Shown piece by piece: positions 29,481 through 41,100 of a stretch of DNA of 64,000 bases. Positions within the stretch are counted from its first letter, which is position 1, and each line of letters starts with the position of its first letter. The translations under genes and the position numbers were made by a program. The notes beneath the pieces were generated by a model. It searched no databases, was not told the origin of the DNA, and was given only the letters and a program-made list of their open reading frames with translations. The stretch spans positions 2,418,001 to 2,482,000 of the forward strand of contig JAYJMM010000101.1 in assembly GCA_037349105.1 (NCBI GenBank), written 5' to 3'. Origin of the DNA: Limnomonas spitsbergensis (taxonomy: Eukaryota > Chlorophyta > Chlorophyceae > Chlamydomonadales).

Positions 29481-31265
29481 GTATGTCCACCAAGGCCTTG
29501 AGGGAACAGACAATGGTGGGGATGCAGCTAATAGAATTCACATCTTCATAAAAGCACCAGAATATAGTAATGAGTTGAACCTCATTGAACCCCTGGGTAC
29601 TGGGTAACGCCCCCCCCCCCCTACCTTGAGGGACCAAGCCTTCTTGTGTATGTTGAAGGCAAACTAGGCAGAGAGCAGGATAGCCGTACTTCCTGGAGAC
29701 CATCAGGATGCCTGCCTCAGGGAGGGAAGAGGGAGAAGGGGATAGAAGTTGGGAAGAGGATGAAATAAATAAAGGATGAGATTAAACATCACACCTATTT
29801 ACATCATGCCATCTGCACCAGACCTGCACTGTACCCTCCATCAGATATACACACAATACACAGCATATGCCACCCCACCCCTCAACACAGCTGCCCCCCC
29901 CCCACACACACACGCACACCTGCGCTCCACCCCATCACACACAACTTTGCTCCAACCCTCCACATCATCCGCCATGCATGCCATAAATGGGGTGCTTGGA
30001 GTTGCATGGCATGCATGAATCCAACCAGATGCACCATGTGACCTGCATGGCCCGCTGATGGCTCATGGACTCCTGGACTCATGCATGCCAAGCATGGCGG
30101 GTGTTGCATGACTTGCCTGGCTCCGAAGACACAGACACAGACAGGTGCAAGACTTGCCTGGTTCCGACCGGATGCACCATGCAACCTGCGTAGCCTGCTC
30201 TTGTTTCATGGTCTATCCACTTGTCTCATTGTCTGTCAGCTCAATTCATTCCGATGAGGGTAGTGCCTCGTACACATGCAGGACGGTACTTCCATGGGGC
30301 ATTTGGCGCACACGTGGATTCAAGACTCCGTATTTAATATCCACGGAGCGAGCAACCGTTTTGTGGCCCTAGTATGAACGCGCTCCACGAGATCCACACT
30401 ATGGCCGCTGATGTTTCCTGCCGTTCGGTAAGCGGAAGATGCGAACGCGCCTCTGGGGTGCAATTTCTAAATACCCGCTCATTCTTAACAAGCAATCTAC
30501 ATCCGATTCTCCTACAGTGCGGACTGGTTTCGTTCCTAGCCACTCAGTCGGCAGTTTCTGGAACACATCGGTGGCCTTAGTGGCCTGCGCATTGGCCGTT
30601 CAAGTCCACGCTCGCTCCGTCAAGTTCTCCTTATTGGCCGTCCAATACAGGTTGTGTCAGAACCCCAGTCTCACCCGCTCGTTCGGTGGTCTAAGCTTTG
30701 CAATTTTATTATCCTAAACGAGTGCGGCGTTGTGAAGATCCACTCATCATCCACTTCAACAAGTGTCCAACATTGCCCCTGGTGAGCGGAACAAGGACCA
30801 TGCATGAGTGGAACAACTGCAAGAATGCATGGCATGTGGATATGTCAAAGACAGAGTCTGAATCGTCCACTCTGGCTTCCAGTTGTGATCATATGTATGA
30901 CCCCATATTTCTTTCTTTCAATTTCCACACACACCCTCATTATTGATCCTCATTATTTATCTACATTGCATCTCCAGATCGCAGAGCCTGGCCCATTCCT
31001 AAAAGGCTTCTGAGAAGATGTCACATCTGAGTAAATCCGTGCAAAACGACAGTGCAACCGGGCATAGACATTGCAATACTGACTCCAGCCCATGGCATGT
31101 GGCATTTTGCATGTATGTAGGACGGCCTTTCATAAAGCATGATTGGTTTGTATTTATCCGAAGAGGTGTGCTGCACATTGGCTCGCATGAATTCCACCTC
31201 ACTCGCCTGTTGAGCAGGAGAGACGAGCCTAACTGATTGAAAAAAGTGGAAATGCGCACCACCCT
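29481..31265. other. upstream region of ankyrin gene 3
   Basis: Collinear with the regions upstream of genes 1 and 2, with a C11 tract near 29610, a shorter C/A-rich tract at 29870-29960, and about two diverged 21 bp elements near 31030-31066. No gene is supported. Confidence 0.5.
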
Positions 31266-32948
31266 ATGACGTCATCCGCATCCACCGAGGCTATCAGAAC
31301 AGATGCATCTGCATCTCCTTCCCCTAGCGAGGATCCAGCCATCTTTACCAGCCTCCAAGACCTCAACATGGACATCCTTGGCATCATCCTCAGCAATGCA
31401 GATGCATGGCTATACAATACTCAAGGCCTCTATGGACCTGGCGCCCGTAGGGTGCCGTATGGAGCGTGGCGGGTGTGCAGGCGTTGGCGTGAGTGCCTCA
31501 GGGCCTGCCCCATTAACCTGGCCCTTGCAATGGTGGCAGTGCACAGTCCTGACGAGGCCCTCGTGAGAGCTGTGGGCTGCAAAAGTCAGGATTATGACTG
31601 CCTGGAGTTGGTGAGGCTCATGCTCAAACTTGGTGCAAAGGCAGACTGTCAGGCTGGGACGGCATTGGTGAGGGCAGCCGAGAGTGGCCACTATGCAGCG
31701 GTGCAGTTGTTGTTGGGGTGGAGGAAGCATGCCCCACGTGCTAACTGCCAGAACGGGGTGGCACTTGTGATGGCTGCACAGAATGGCCATGAAGCGGTGG
31801 TGCAGCTGTTGTTAGGGTGGAGGAAGCATGCACCTCGTGCTGACTGCCGGAATGGGTGGGGACTGCTGCATGCAGCCAAGAATGGCCATGAGGTTGTGGT
31901 GCAACTGTTGTTGGGGTGGAGGGAGCATGCCCCACGTGCTGACTGCCAGGATGGGTGGGCACTGGTGAAGGCAGCGGGGAATGGCCATGAGGCGGTAGTG
32001 CAGCTGTTGTTGGGGTGGAGGGAGCATGCCCCACGTGCTGACTGCCAGGATGGGTGGGCACTGGTTAGAGCAGCAGAGAATGGCCACGAGGCGGTGGTGC
32101 AGCAGTTATTGGGGTGGAGGGAGCATGCCCCCCGTGCTGACTGCCGGGATGGGAAGGCACTGGTGAAGGCAGCAGAGAATGGCCACGAGGCGGTGGTGCA
32201 GCAGTTATTGGGGTGGAGGGAGCATGCACCCCATGCTGACTGCCAGGATGGGGAGGCACTGGTGAAGGCAGCGGGGAATGGCCATGAGGCGGTAGTGCAG
32301 CTGTTGTTGGGGTGGAGGGAGCATGCCCCCCATGCTGACTGGCAGGATGGGGAGGCACTGCTAAGGGCTGCGCAGAATGGCCACGAGGCGGTGGTGCAGC
32401 TGTTGTTGGGGTGGAGGGAGCATGCCCCACGTGCTAAATGCCGGGATGGGGAGGCACTGGTGAGAGCAGCAGAGAATGGCCACGAGGCGGTGGTGCAGCA
32501 GTTATTGGGGTGGAGGGAGCATGCCCCCCGTGCTAACTGCCACTATGGGGAGGCACTGGTGAAGGCAGCGGGGAATGGCCATGAGGCGGTAGTGCAGCTG
32601 TTGTTGGGGTGGAGGGAGCATGCCCCACGTGCTGACTGCCGGAATGGGTGGGCACTGCTAAGGGCTGCGCATAATGGCCACGAGGCGGTGGTGCAGCTGT
32701 TGTTGGGGTGGAGGGAGCATGCCCCACGTGCTAACTGCCGGGATGGGGAGGCACTGGTGAGAGCAGCAGAGAATGGCCACGAGGCGGTGGTGCGGCTGCT
32801 GCTGGATTGCAGTGAGAATGCCCCCCGTGCTGACTGTCAAGGGGGACGGGCACTGTCCTTGGCTAGGAGGGGGTGGAACACAGCTGTCCTGCAGATGCTG
32901 CGGCATGTTGCCGCTTGTATAAGAGGCATCATGTCACTGTGGAAGTGA
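31266..32948 (+). CDS. F-box-like/ankyrin-repeat protein, copy 3 (560 aa)
   Basis: F-box-like N-terminus (LQDLNMDILGIILSNAD, then WRVCRRWRECLRA) followed by 13 ankyrin repeats of 33 aa, many of the type KAAGNGHEAVV and RAAENGHEAVVQQLLG. The C-terminus differs from the other two: relative to copy 2 about 11 bases are missing near 32900, shifting the frame so that it ends LRHVAACIRGIMSLWK instead of CGMLRHV or CGMLPLV. The last ankyrin cap is therefore altered but the repeats are intact. The ATG overlaps TGACGTCA and a TGTAA poly(A) candidate lies at 33121. Inferred role as for copy 1. Confidence 0.83.
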   Translation: MTSSASTEAIRTDASASPSPSEDPAIFTSLQDLNMDILGIILSNADAWLYNTQGLYGPGARRVPYGAWRVCRRWRECLRACPINLALAMVAVHSPDEALVRAVGCKSQDYDCLELVRLMLKLGAKADCQAGTALVRAAESGHYAAVQLLLGWRKHAPRANCQNGVALVMAAQNGHEAVVQLLLGWRKHAPRADCRNGWGLLHAAKNGHEVVVQLLLGWREHAPRADCQDGWALVKAAGNGHEAVVQLLLGWREHAPRADCQDGWALVRAAENGHEAVVQQLLGWREHAPRADCRDGKALVKAAENGHEAVVQQLLGWREHAPHADCQDGEALVKAAGNGHEAVVQLLLGWREHAPHADWQDGEALLRAAQNGHEAVVQLLLGWREHAPRAKCRDGEALVRAAENGHEAVVQQLLGWREHAPRANCHYGEALVKAAGNGHEAVVQLLLGWREHAPRADCRNGWALLRAAHNGHEAVVQLLLGWREHAPRANCRDGEALVRAAENGHEAVVRLLLDCSENAPRADCQGGRALSLARRGWNTAVLQMLRHVAACIRGIMSLWK

Positions 32949-34246
32949 AATATATTGCTGGTCTTAACTATGCAAGGGTCGGATATACACCCACTTCTCT
33001 CCTAGCTTTCCTCGTGTGTTTCAAACATTGCATGTTGTCTTGAACTTCATCATCTGCCTCTCCTATCTTATCAGGGCTGTCCATGAATATATTTTTGAAG
33101 GTGATTGAAAGGTATTTCCCTGTAAGCAATATCATCATCATGTTTTCGAGTTTTTCTTAGTAGTGTTCCACCAGAGGTTGTATAGTATTTCCCCCAGGCG
33201 TACTACACATGTAAACGAATTTAGGGACTACCGGAAACGGGAAAAAACAATCCGGTACATGTTTACACTTATTCTCAATTTGTTGATCCTCATGCATGTC
33301 CGTCATGGTCAGATATTCTGCCTTTGCACAGTTCAACACATCCCTGCGTGTAGGATCACCTTACATTCAGAGAACGGGTATGGACTGGCCTACAAGACGG
33401 TGCTATAGACATCCACGCTTAGTACCTGGGCAGGCCAGGGGGGGATGCTCTGACTTGTGTGAAGGGTGTGGCAGTATATCTTTGAGGCTATGTCGTTTCA
33501 GAGGCCTTTGTTTCCCTTTTCCTGACCAACTAACTGCCTAGTACGTTTGTTTGGTTTTCTCTTTGTTGAGGGCTACTTATGATCTAAACGGGCTGAGGAT
33601 TTTACAGACTTCCTTTATGTGGGCATGGTCTATTCCTTCTCTTGTTTCCGTATGTTCCTTTCTTTTCTCCTCGAACCTTACGTTTACTTTCCCCTCCTGA
33701 CCAGACAATCGGGCGGCCACACGGCCAGGAGCCTTTTGAGCAGAGGTATCATGTTCTTGACAAGTGGACATTTTAAAGTCGTTCAATCCATTTGCCCGGA
33801 TCAATAGTGCGGTGGCATAGAAACAGATATAGGCTGTTTTGACTGCGGGTGCGGTCAAGATGTAACTGGGCCATGCTGAAAAGGTGGTCAAGATGTAACA
33901 AAGAATGTAGGAAGATGGTTTTGTGTCCTCATTCAACCATTAGGCCAGCATGGTGGTGCCACGACACCACACCTGACCTCATGAATATAAAATCCAGTAA
34001 GCTAAGGCCACCTGTCAAAAGGCTAATGGAGCTTTAATAGCCAGCGAGTCACAAGCAAGGGGTAGAGCAAGCGAGCCATCACGAATGAAGGACCAGCCTG
34101 GCTGCATCATGTAGCTCGGACAGCAAGCCGCACTGCTCCAACTCCCAGCATGCCTTGATGTAGCTGAATTGTAGCTGAAGCACCCTCTACTAAACCCTGC
34201 ATGCCCAGCACTAGCCCCAGTCCACATTCACAGCCTTACAATTCAA
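32949..34246. other. 3' region of ankyrin gene 3
   Basis: Closely similar to 8869-10230, apparently closer than either is to unit 2 (for example both keep the same 81-codon frame at 9274 and 33296). No gene recognised. Confidence 0.45.
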
Positions 34247-34495
34247 GAATCGGAGGATGCTGAAATGCATCCTTGCTTAAATAGATCCTTGCTGGTCAGC
34301 CATGAAATTATCCACTAATAACAGGAAGCATACTTGCCGTAGTCAAGAGGGCCCCCCCATTGATTTCCCCCGCAGCCATATGCACACAGTTAAATGATGA
34401 ATACCGCTAGAGCCAAGACCGGCCGTCACTGGTTCCCGGTAGCTAAGGACGTTGTCACTAATTGCCGGCAGGCCGGCTGTAGCTAAGACCATCCG

Positions 34496-35463
34496 TCATT
34501 GGTTGCCGACAGCCATGCATGGACAGCTGAAGCAATCCTTCAAAATTAACAAGAAGCGGCTCCCCTGTGGCGACCAGCTTACACCACATGCCTGCAACAT
34601 GATTAAGAGGAACGATCATGACCAAGGGTTGAGTCTATGGAAAGTAATCAGAGGTGTTGCTGCCATGTCGAAACGAGGTCACACCGCGTGCATGCAGCAG
34701 GATTGAGGGTAACGATCAGGGCTCAGGGTTCAGTCTATGGAAAGTAATCAAGGGTTATGTTGCCAGGCGGGAGCCAGCGCCTGAGACCGTTTGAAGGGTT
34801 GAGAAACAAATAGTAATCAGAGGTGCTGCTGCTATGTGGCGAGCAGTTCACACTGCGCATCTACTGCAGGTTATCTGGCTGATGGAATGTAATTATGCAA
34901 TCAGGTTGAGGATTAGGGAAGTATGGTAATCAAGTTGCATGGCTAAGATTGTCGGCAAAGCTAGCATAACTGATATTGCGATGTGGCGACCAGCTGACAC
35001 CGCTGGATGTCATGCGAGGGGCGTTTGAATACAGGCATAAATCAGAATCTCAGGGGACGTCCGACCGACTGTTCAAATCTACATGGCCTGGCTTAAAGGA
35101 AACATGCTCATGACATATGCTTTCCCCACCATACCTTCCAGCTCTGCGCTTTGCTGTCTCGCCTGTCTGCCTCCTTTCATAACTTGTCTCAGAATTACCC
35201 TTTTAGATCCTCTCCCTAGCCCTCCAACGGGTTCGCTCATCAGCCTGGCTCTTCCCAAGGCGGCTGATGCTGGTTGAGTTAACACTGTAACAGCACATGC
35301 CCATGACACTCCAATCCAGCGGACAAGAGAGGCATCCCACACCGACATTCGGCACCAGCATCCCCACCTGAAAGTTCCGGAGCGGGATGTGCACCACGGA
35401 TGCCCCCGCCGACACCCACATGTAGTGCCGGGAGGTGGAGGTCGCCGTGGCCAGGAGGCTGTC
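34496..35463 (-). pseudogene. WRAP73: WRAP73/WDR8-like last two exons, copy 4
   Basis: Two exons without visible damage: 35463-35368 (acceptor ATGCAG; DSLLATATSTSRHYMWVSAG to VHIPLRNFQ; donor CAG|GTGGGG) and 34591-34496 (acceptor TTGCAG; WSPQGSRFLLILKDCFSCPC then MAVGNQ and TGA). Upstream exons, if any, would lie beyond the satellite, past the right edge. I call it a gene fragment; it could be the 3' end of a real gene with a very long satellite intron, which this window cannot decide. Confidence 0.65.
34555..34800 (-). repeat. ~98 bp exon-border repeat, unit 4
   Basis: Two to three degenerate copies (GACCAGCTTACACC at 34572, a changed copy near 34670, GGGAGCCAGCGCC near 34770). The first contains the real acceptor of the last exon. 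Confidence 0.65.
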
Positions 35464-35724
35464 CTGCATGTATAAGGACTCAGGAGCAGAGCTAGTCAGC
35501 AACATTACAGATTTAATTGTTCAAGATTCATGCGATAGCGCTAAATACTCAGTCTGGAAATTTATATGTAGCGGGTGGTCACAGTGGCCAGGAGGCTGCC
35601 CTAGCTTGATAGCTATCAATGACTATATAAGTGATATTTCACAATAAGCTTGATAATTGCACGGTGGGCAGGAGGTTGCCCGGCGTCTCTGGTCACACAG
35701 GTGATGTGCTGTACAGCATCTCAA

Positions 35725-37402
35725 CTAAACCCCCCCAACCCAACTGTCCCCCCTAAACCCACCTGCCTTGCCCCAAACCCACCTGTCCCCCCTAAACCCA
35801 CCTGCCCCCCCTAAACCCACCTGTCCTCCCTTAACCCACCTGCCCCCCTAAACCCACCAGTCCTCCCTAAACCCACCTGTTCCCCCTAAACCCACCTGCC
35901 CCCCCTAAACCCACCTGCCTTGCCCTTAACCCACCTGTTCCCCCTACACCCACCTGTCCCCCTAAGCCACCTGCCCCCCCTAAACCCACCTGACCCCCCT
36001 AAACCCACCTGCCCCCCATTAAACCCACCTGCCTTGCCCTAAACCCACCTGCCTAGCTCTAATCCCACCTGCATTGCCCTAAACCCACCTGTCCCCCTAA
36101 ACCCACCTGTCCCCCCTAAACCCACCTGCCTTGCCCTAAACCCACCTGCCCCCCTAAACCAACCTGCCCTTCATAAACAAACCTGCCCCCCTAAACCCAC
36201 CTGCCCCCCCTAAACCCACCTGCCTTGCCCTAAACCCACCTGTCCCCCCTAAACCCACCTGCCTTGCCTTAAACCCACCTGCCCCCCTAAACCAACCTGC
36301 CTTGCCCTAAACCCACCTGTCCCCCCTTAACCCACCTGCCTTGCCCTAAACCCACCTGCCTTGCCCTAAACACACCTGCCTTGCCCTAAACCCACCAGCC
36401 CCCCTAAACCAACATACCCTCCGTAAACATACCTGCCCCCCTAAACCCACCTGCCTTACCCTAAACCCACCTGTCCCCCCTAAACCCACCTGCCCCCCCT
36501 AAACCCCCCTGCCCCTCCTAAAACCACATGTCCCCCCTAAACCCACCTGTCACCCCTAAACCTACCTGCCTTACCCTAAACACACCTGTCCCCCCTAAAC
36601 CCACCAGTCCCCCTTTAAGCCACCTGCCTTGCCCTAAATCCATTTGCCTTGCCCCTAAACCAACCTGTCCCCCCTAAACCCACCTCTCCCCCCTAAACCC
36701 ACCTGCCTTACCCTAAACCCACCTGCCCCCCCTACCACCTGTCACCCCCAAACCCACCTGCTCTCCTTAAACCTACCTGCACCCCTAAACCACCTGCCCC
36801 CCCTAAACCCACCTGCCCTGTCCTAAACCCACCTGTCCCCCCTAAACCCACCTGTCCCCCCTAAACCCATCTGCCCCCCCTAAACCCACCTGTCCCCCCT
36901 AAACACATCTGTCCCCCCTAAACCCACCTGCCCCCCCTAAACCCACCTGCCCACTAAACCCACCTGCCCCCCCTAAACCCACCTGCCCCCCTTAACCCAC
37001 ATGCCCCCCCTAAACCCAACTGTCCCCCCCAAACTCACCTGTCCCCCCTTAACCCACCTGCCCCCCCTTAACCCACCAGTCCCCCCTAAACCCATCTGTC
37101 CCCCCTAAACCCACCTGCCCCCCCCCTAAAACCACCTGCCCCCCCTAAACCCACCTGCCCCCCCTAAACCCACCCACCCCCCCTAAACCCACCAGCCCCC
37201 CCCCTAAACCCACCTGTCCCCCCTAAACCCACCTGCCCCCTTAAACCCACCTGCCCCCCCTAAACCCACCTGCCCCCCTTAAACCCACATGTCTCCCCTA
37301 AACCAACCTGCCCCCCCTAAACCCACCTGCCCCCCTTAAACCCACCTGCCCCCCCTAAACCCACCTGCCCCCCTAAACCCACCTTCCCCCCCTAAACCCA
37401 CC
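35725..37402 (-). repeat. 19 bp satellite, block 1
   Basis: About 88 units of CCCACCTG(T/C)CCCCCCTAAA with CCTTGCCC, CCTAGCTC and CATTGCCC variants. On the minus strand each unit reads CAGGTGGGTTTAGGG and further Gs. The plus strand is almost free of G except in the CCTG and CTTG positions. No gene. Confidence 0.97.
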
Positions 37403-38175
37403 CTGCATGCCCAGATGCTCCCCCTACTGGCCCCAAAGTAACCATGCATCCATGCAGCATGCATGCATATTCGTTAGGATTACTAAGGTACCCATTATTG
37501 ATGGTAGTACCCCTTGGTGGCTCCCGGCTGTCCAAGAAAACGTTGTGCGCCATAGCGGAGCGCTCTCATCTTAATTTATAACTCTTACATCGGACAATGA
37601 GCAGGAGCTCAAAGATAAAGTATTGAACTACTCATGTGTAGCTGAAAGCCTTGCAGGCAGGCAGATGTTGCGAAGCAGGCGCGGGAAGTTCATGCGCTAC
37701 TGTGCATTGGCATCGCCTTGATTTATAAACGACTTTTCTTACAGAACTTCAAGCAGATGCTGCAAATTGAAGAACTTGGCTGATCGCAGTAGGTCGTAGG
37801 TGGCAAAATTCAAATCGTGACACGATGACGAGCCATGACGAGGGTCAGCGTAAGGGCGCAAGGTGATCGCTGAACGTAATGCAGCGCAGCGCAGCCGAAA
37901 TGCTGAAGATATGCATCGAGATTAAGGATCCCAAGCTCCATCCCTGAATACGCAAATGCTGGACCTCTGCTGGTTGTGCCTCTGTCCTCTGCTCACAGCG
38001 GCTACCCTGGCCAAGCACTCACTGAGCATGATGCCAAGTTGCAAGGTCATATCACCACGTGTAATGGCGGCTTTAGGCCCCAGTTCTATATACGGCTATG
38101 TGGGGGGGGGGGGCACTTTGTATTGGTGGGTCCGACCTGGTATTAACGCAATATTTTTGACGTGGCTTCATTTAG
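37403..38175. other. ~775 bp island in satellite, copy 1
   Basis: Non-repeat island, near-identical to 52501-53278 and 55946-56722. It begins CTGCATGCCCAGATGC and ends GGCTTCATTTAGATGCCC. It contains CTTACAG followed by NFKQMLQIEELG and a stop (37740-37782), which could be the last exon of a plus-strand gene fragment, and a G12 tract at about 38102-38113. An ATG frame (37956 on) runs through the G tract into satellite and is probably meaningless. I see no transposon ends or target-site duplication; flanking satellite units are shared by the copies, so the islands were copied with their surroundings. Confidence 0.6.
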
Positions 38176-41100
38176 ATGCCCCCCTAAATCCACCTGCCCC
38201 CCCTTAACCCACCTGTCCCCCCTAAACCCACCTGCCCCCCCTTAACCCACCTGTCCCCCCTAAACCCACCTGCCCCCCTAAACCCACCTGTCCCCTTTAA
38301 ACCCACCTGCACCCCTAAACCACCTGCCCCCCATAAACCCACCTGCCCTGTCCTAAACCCACCTGTCCCCCCTTAACCCACCTGTCCCCCCTAAACCCAT
38401 CTGCCCCCCCTAAAGCCACCTGTCCCCCCTAAACCCATCTGTCCCCCCTAAACCCACCTGCCCCCCCTAAATCCACCTGCCCCCCTAAACCCACCTGCCC
38501 CCCCTAAACCCACCTGCCCCCCTAAACCCACATGCCCCCCCTAAACCCAACTGTCCCCCCCCAAACTCACCTGTCCCCCCTTAACCCACCTGCCCCCCCC
38601 CTTAACCCACCAGTCCCCCCTAAACCCATCTGTCCCCCCTAAACCCACCTGCCTTGCCCTAAAACCACCTGCCCCCCCTAAACCCCCCTGCCCCCCTAAA
38701 CCCACCCACCCCCCCTAAACCCACCAGCGCCCCCCCCCTAAACCCACCTGTCCCCCCAAAACCCACCTGCCCCCTTAAACCCACCTGCCCCCCCTAAACC
38801 CACCTGCCCCCCTTAAACCCACATGTCTCCCCTAAACAAACCTGCCCCCCTTAAACCCACCTGCACCCCTTAAACCCACATGCCCCCCCTAAACCCACCT
38901 GCCCCCATAAACCCACCTGCCCCCCCTTAACCCACATGTCCCCCATAAACCCACCTGCCCCCCCTAAACCCACCTGTCCCCCCTAAACCCACATGCAACC
39001 CTATGCCACCTGCCCCCCCTAAACCCACCTGCCCCCCCTTAACCCACCTGTCCCCCCTAAACCCACCTGCCTTGCACAAAAACCACCTGTCCCCCCTAAA
39101 CCCACCTGCCCCCTTAAACCCACCTGCCCCCCCCTAAACCCACCTGCCCCCCTTAAACCCACATGTCCCCCCTAAACCCACCTGCCCCCCCCTAAACCCA
39201 CCTGCCCCCCTTAAACCCACCTGCCCCCCCTAAACCCACCTGCCCCCCTTAACCCACCTGCCCCCCCTAAACCCACCTGTCCCCCCTAAACCCACCTGCC
39301 TTGCCCCTTACCCAACTGTCCCCCCTAACCCACCTGCCTTGCCCCAAACCCACCTGTCCCCCCTAAACCCACCTGCCCCCCCTAAACCCACCTGTCCTCC
39401 CTAAACCCACCTGCCCCCCCTAAACCCACCAGTCCTCCCTAAACCCACCTGTACCCCCTAAACCCACCTGCCCCCCCTAAACCCACCTGTCCCCCCTAAA
39501 CCCACCTGCCTTGCCCTAAAACCACCTGTCCCCCCTAAACCCACCTGCCCCCTTAAACCCACCTGCCCCCCCCTAAACCCACCTGCCCCCCTTAAACCCA
39601 CATGTCCCCCCTAAACCAACCTGCCCCCCCCCTAAACCCACCTGCCCCCCTTAAACCCACCTGCCCCCCCTAAACCCACCTGCCCCCCATTAAACCCACC
39701 TGCCCCCCCTAAACCCACCTGTCCCCCTTAAACCCACCTGCCTTGCCCCTATGCCACCTGCCCCCCCTAAACCCACCTGCCTTGTCCCAAACCCACCTGT
39801 CCCCCCTAAACCCACCTGCCTTGCCCTAAACCCACCTGCCCCCCTAAACCCACCTGCCCCCTTAAACCCACCTGCCCCCCCCTAAACCCACCTGCCCCCC
39901 TTAAACCCACATGTCCCCCCTAAACCAACCTGCCCCCCCCTAAACCCACCTGCCCCCCTTAAACCCACCTGCCCCCCCTAAACCCACCTGCCCCCCTAAA
40001 CCCACCTGCCCCCCCTAAACCCACCTGTCCCCCCTAAACCCACGTGCCTTGCCCCTTACCCAACTGTCCCCCCTAACCCACCTGCCTTGCCCCAAACCCA
40101 CCTGTCCCCCCTAAACCCACCTGCCCCCCCTAAACCCACCTGTCCTCCCTAAACCCACCTACCCTCCCTAAACCCACCAGTCCTCCCTAAACCCACCTGT
40201 ACCCCCTAAACCCACCTGCCCCCCCTAAACCCACCTGCCTTGCCCTTTACCCACCTGTTCCCCCTACACCCACCTGTCCCCCTAAGCCACCTGCCCCCCC
40301 TAAACCCACCTGCCCCCCCTAAACCCACCTGCCCCCCATTAAACCCACCTGCCTTGCCCTAAACCCACCTGCCTAGCTCTAAACCCACCTGCATTGCCCT
40401 AAACCCACCTGTCCCCCTAAACCCACATGTCCCCCCTAAACCCACCTGCCTTGCCCTAAACCCACCTGCCCCCCTAAACCAACCTGCCCTTCATAAACAA
40501 ACCTGCCCCCCTAAACCCACCTGCCCCCCCTAAACCCACCTGCCTTGCCCTAAACCCACCTGTCCCCCATAAACCCACCTGCCTTGCCTTAAACCCACAT
40601 GCCCCCCTAAACCAACCTGCCTTGCCCTAAACCCACCTGTCCCCCCTAAACCCACCTGCCTTGCCCTAAACCCACCTGCCTTGCCCTAAACCCACCAGCC
40701 CCCCTAAACCAACCTACCCTCCGTAAACATACCTGCCCCCCTAAACCCACCTGCCTTACCCTAAACCCACCTGTCCCCCCTAAACCCACCTGCCCCCCCG
40801 TAACCCCCCTGCCCCCCCTAAAACCACCTGTCCCCCCTAAACCTAACTGTCCCCCTTTAAGCCACCTGCCTTGCCCTAAATCCATTTGCCTTGCCCCTAA
40901 ACCAACCTGTCCCCCCTAAACCCACCTGTCCCCCCTAAACCCACCTGCCTTGCCCTAAACCCACCTGCCTTGCCCTAAACCCACCTGTCCCCCTACAACC
41001 TGTCACCCCCAAACCCACCTGCTCTCCTTAAACCTACCTGCACCCCTAAACCACCTGCCCCCCATAAACCCACCTACCCTGTCCTAAACCCACCTGTCCC

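Larger units (their letters stand above)
19551..34246. repeat. large tandem unit 3 (composite)
   Basis: Third unit, about 14.7 kb. It contains two WRAP73 remnants in tandem: 3a (19793-24745) and 3b (25243-28842). The seam is at about 24960-25005, where (AT)n and three CCCTAAA repeats meet satellite. Extra length comes from 19 bp satellite (20232-22117), the 31 bp array and a 1.25 kb 34 bp array. Confidence 0.8.
34247..35724. repeat. large tandem unit 4 (partial)
   Basis: Begins like the other units and is collinear with unit 2 (10231-11600), including two WRAP73 exons. It then passes into the 19 bp satellite through the same GTACAGCATC segment as in unit 3. No ankyrin gene follows within the window. 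Confidence 0.85.

Noticed and set aside
37403..38175. Satellite islands as transposon insertions
   Set aside because: No terminal repeats, target-site duplication or transposase; the flanking satellite variants are shared by the copies, so they spread by segmental duplication.
37956..38207. ATG frame (MLDLCWLCLCPLLTAATLAK...) in the satellite islands, suggestive of a signal peptide
   Set aside because: It runs through a G tract whose length (12, 15, 13) changes the frame between copies and then into satellite, so it is not conserved as a protein.
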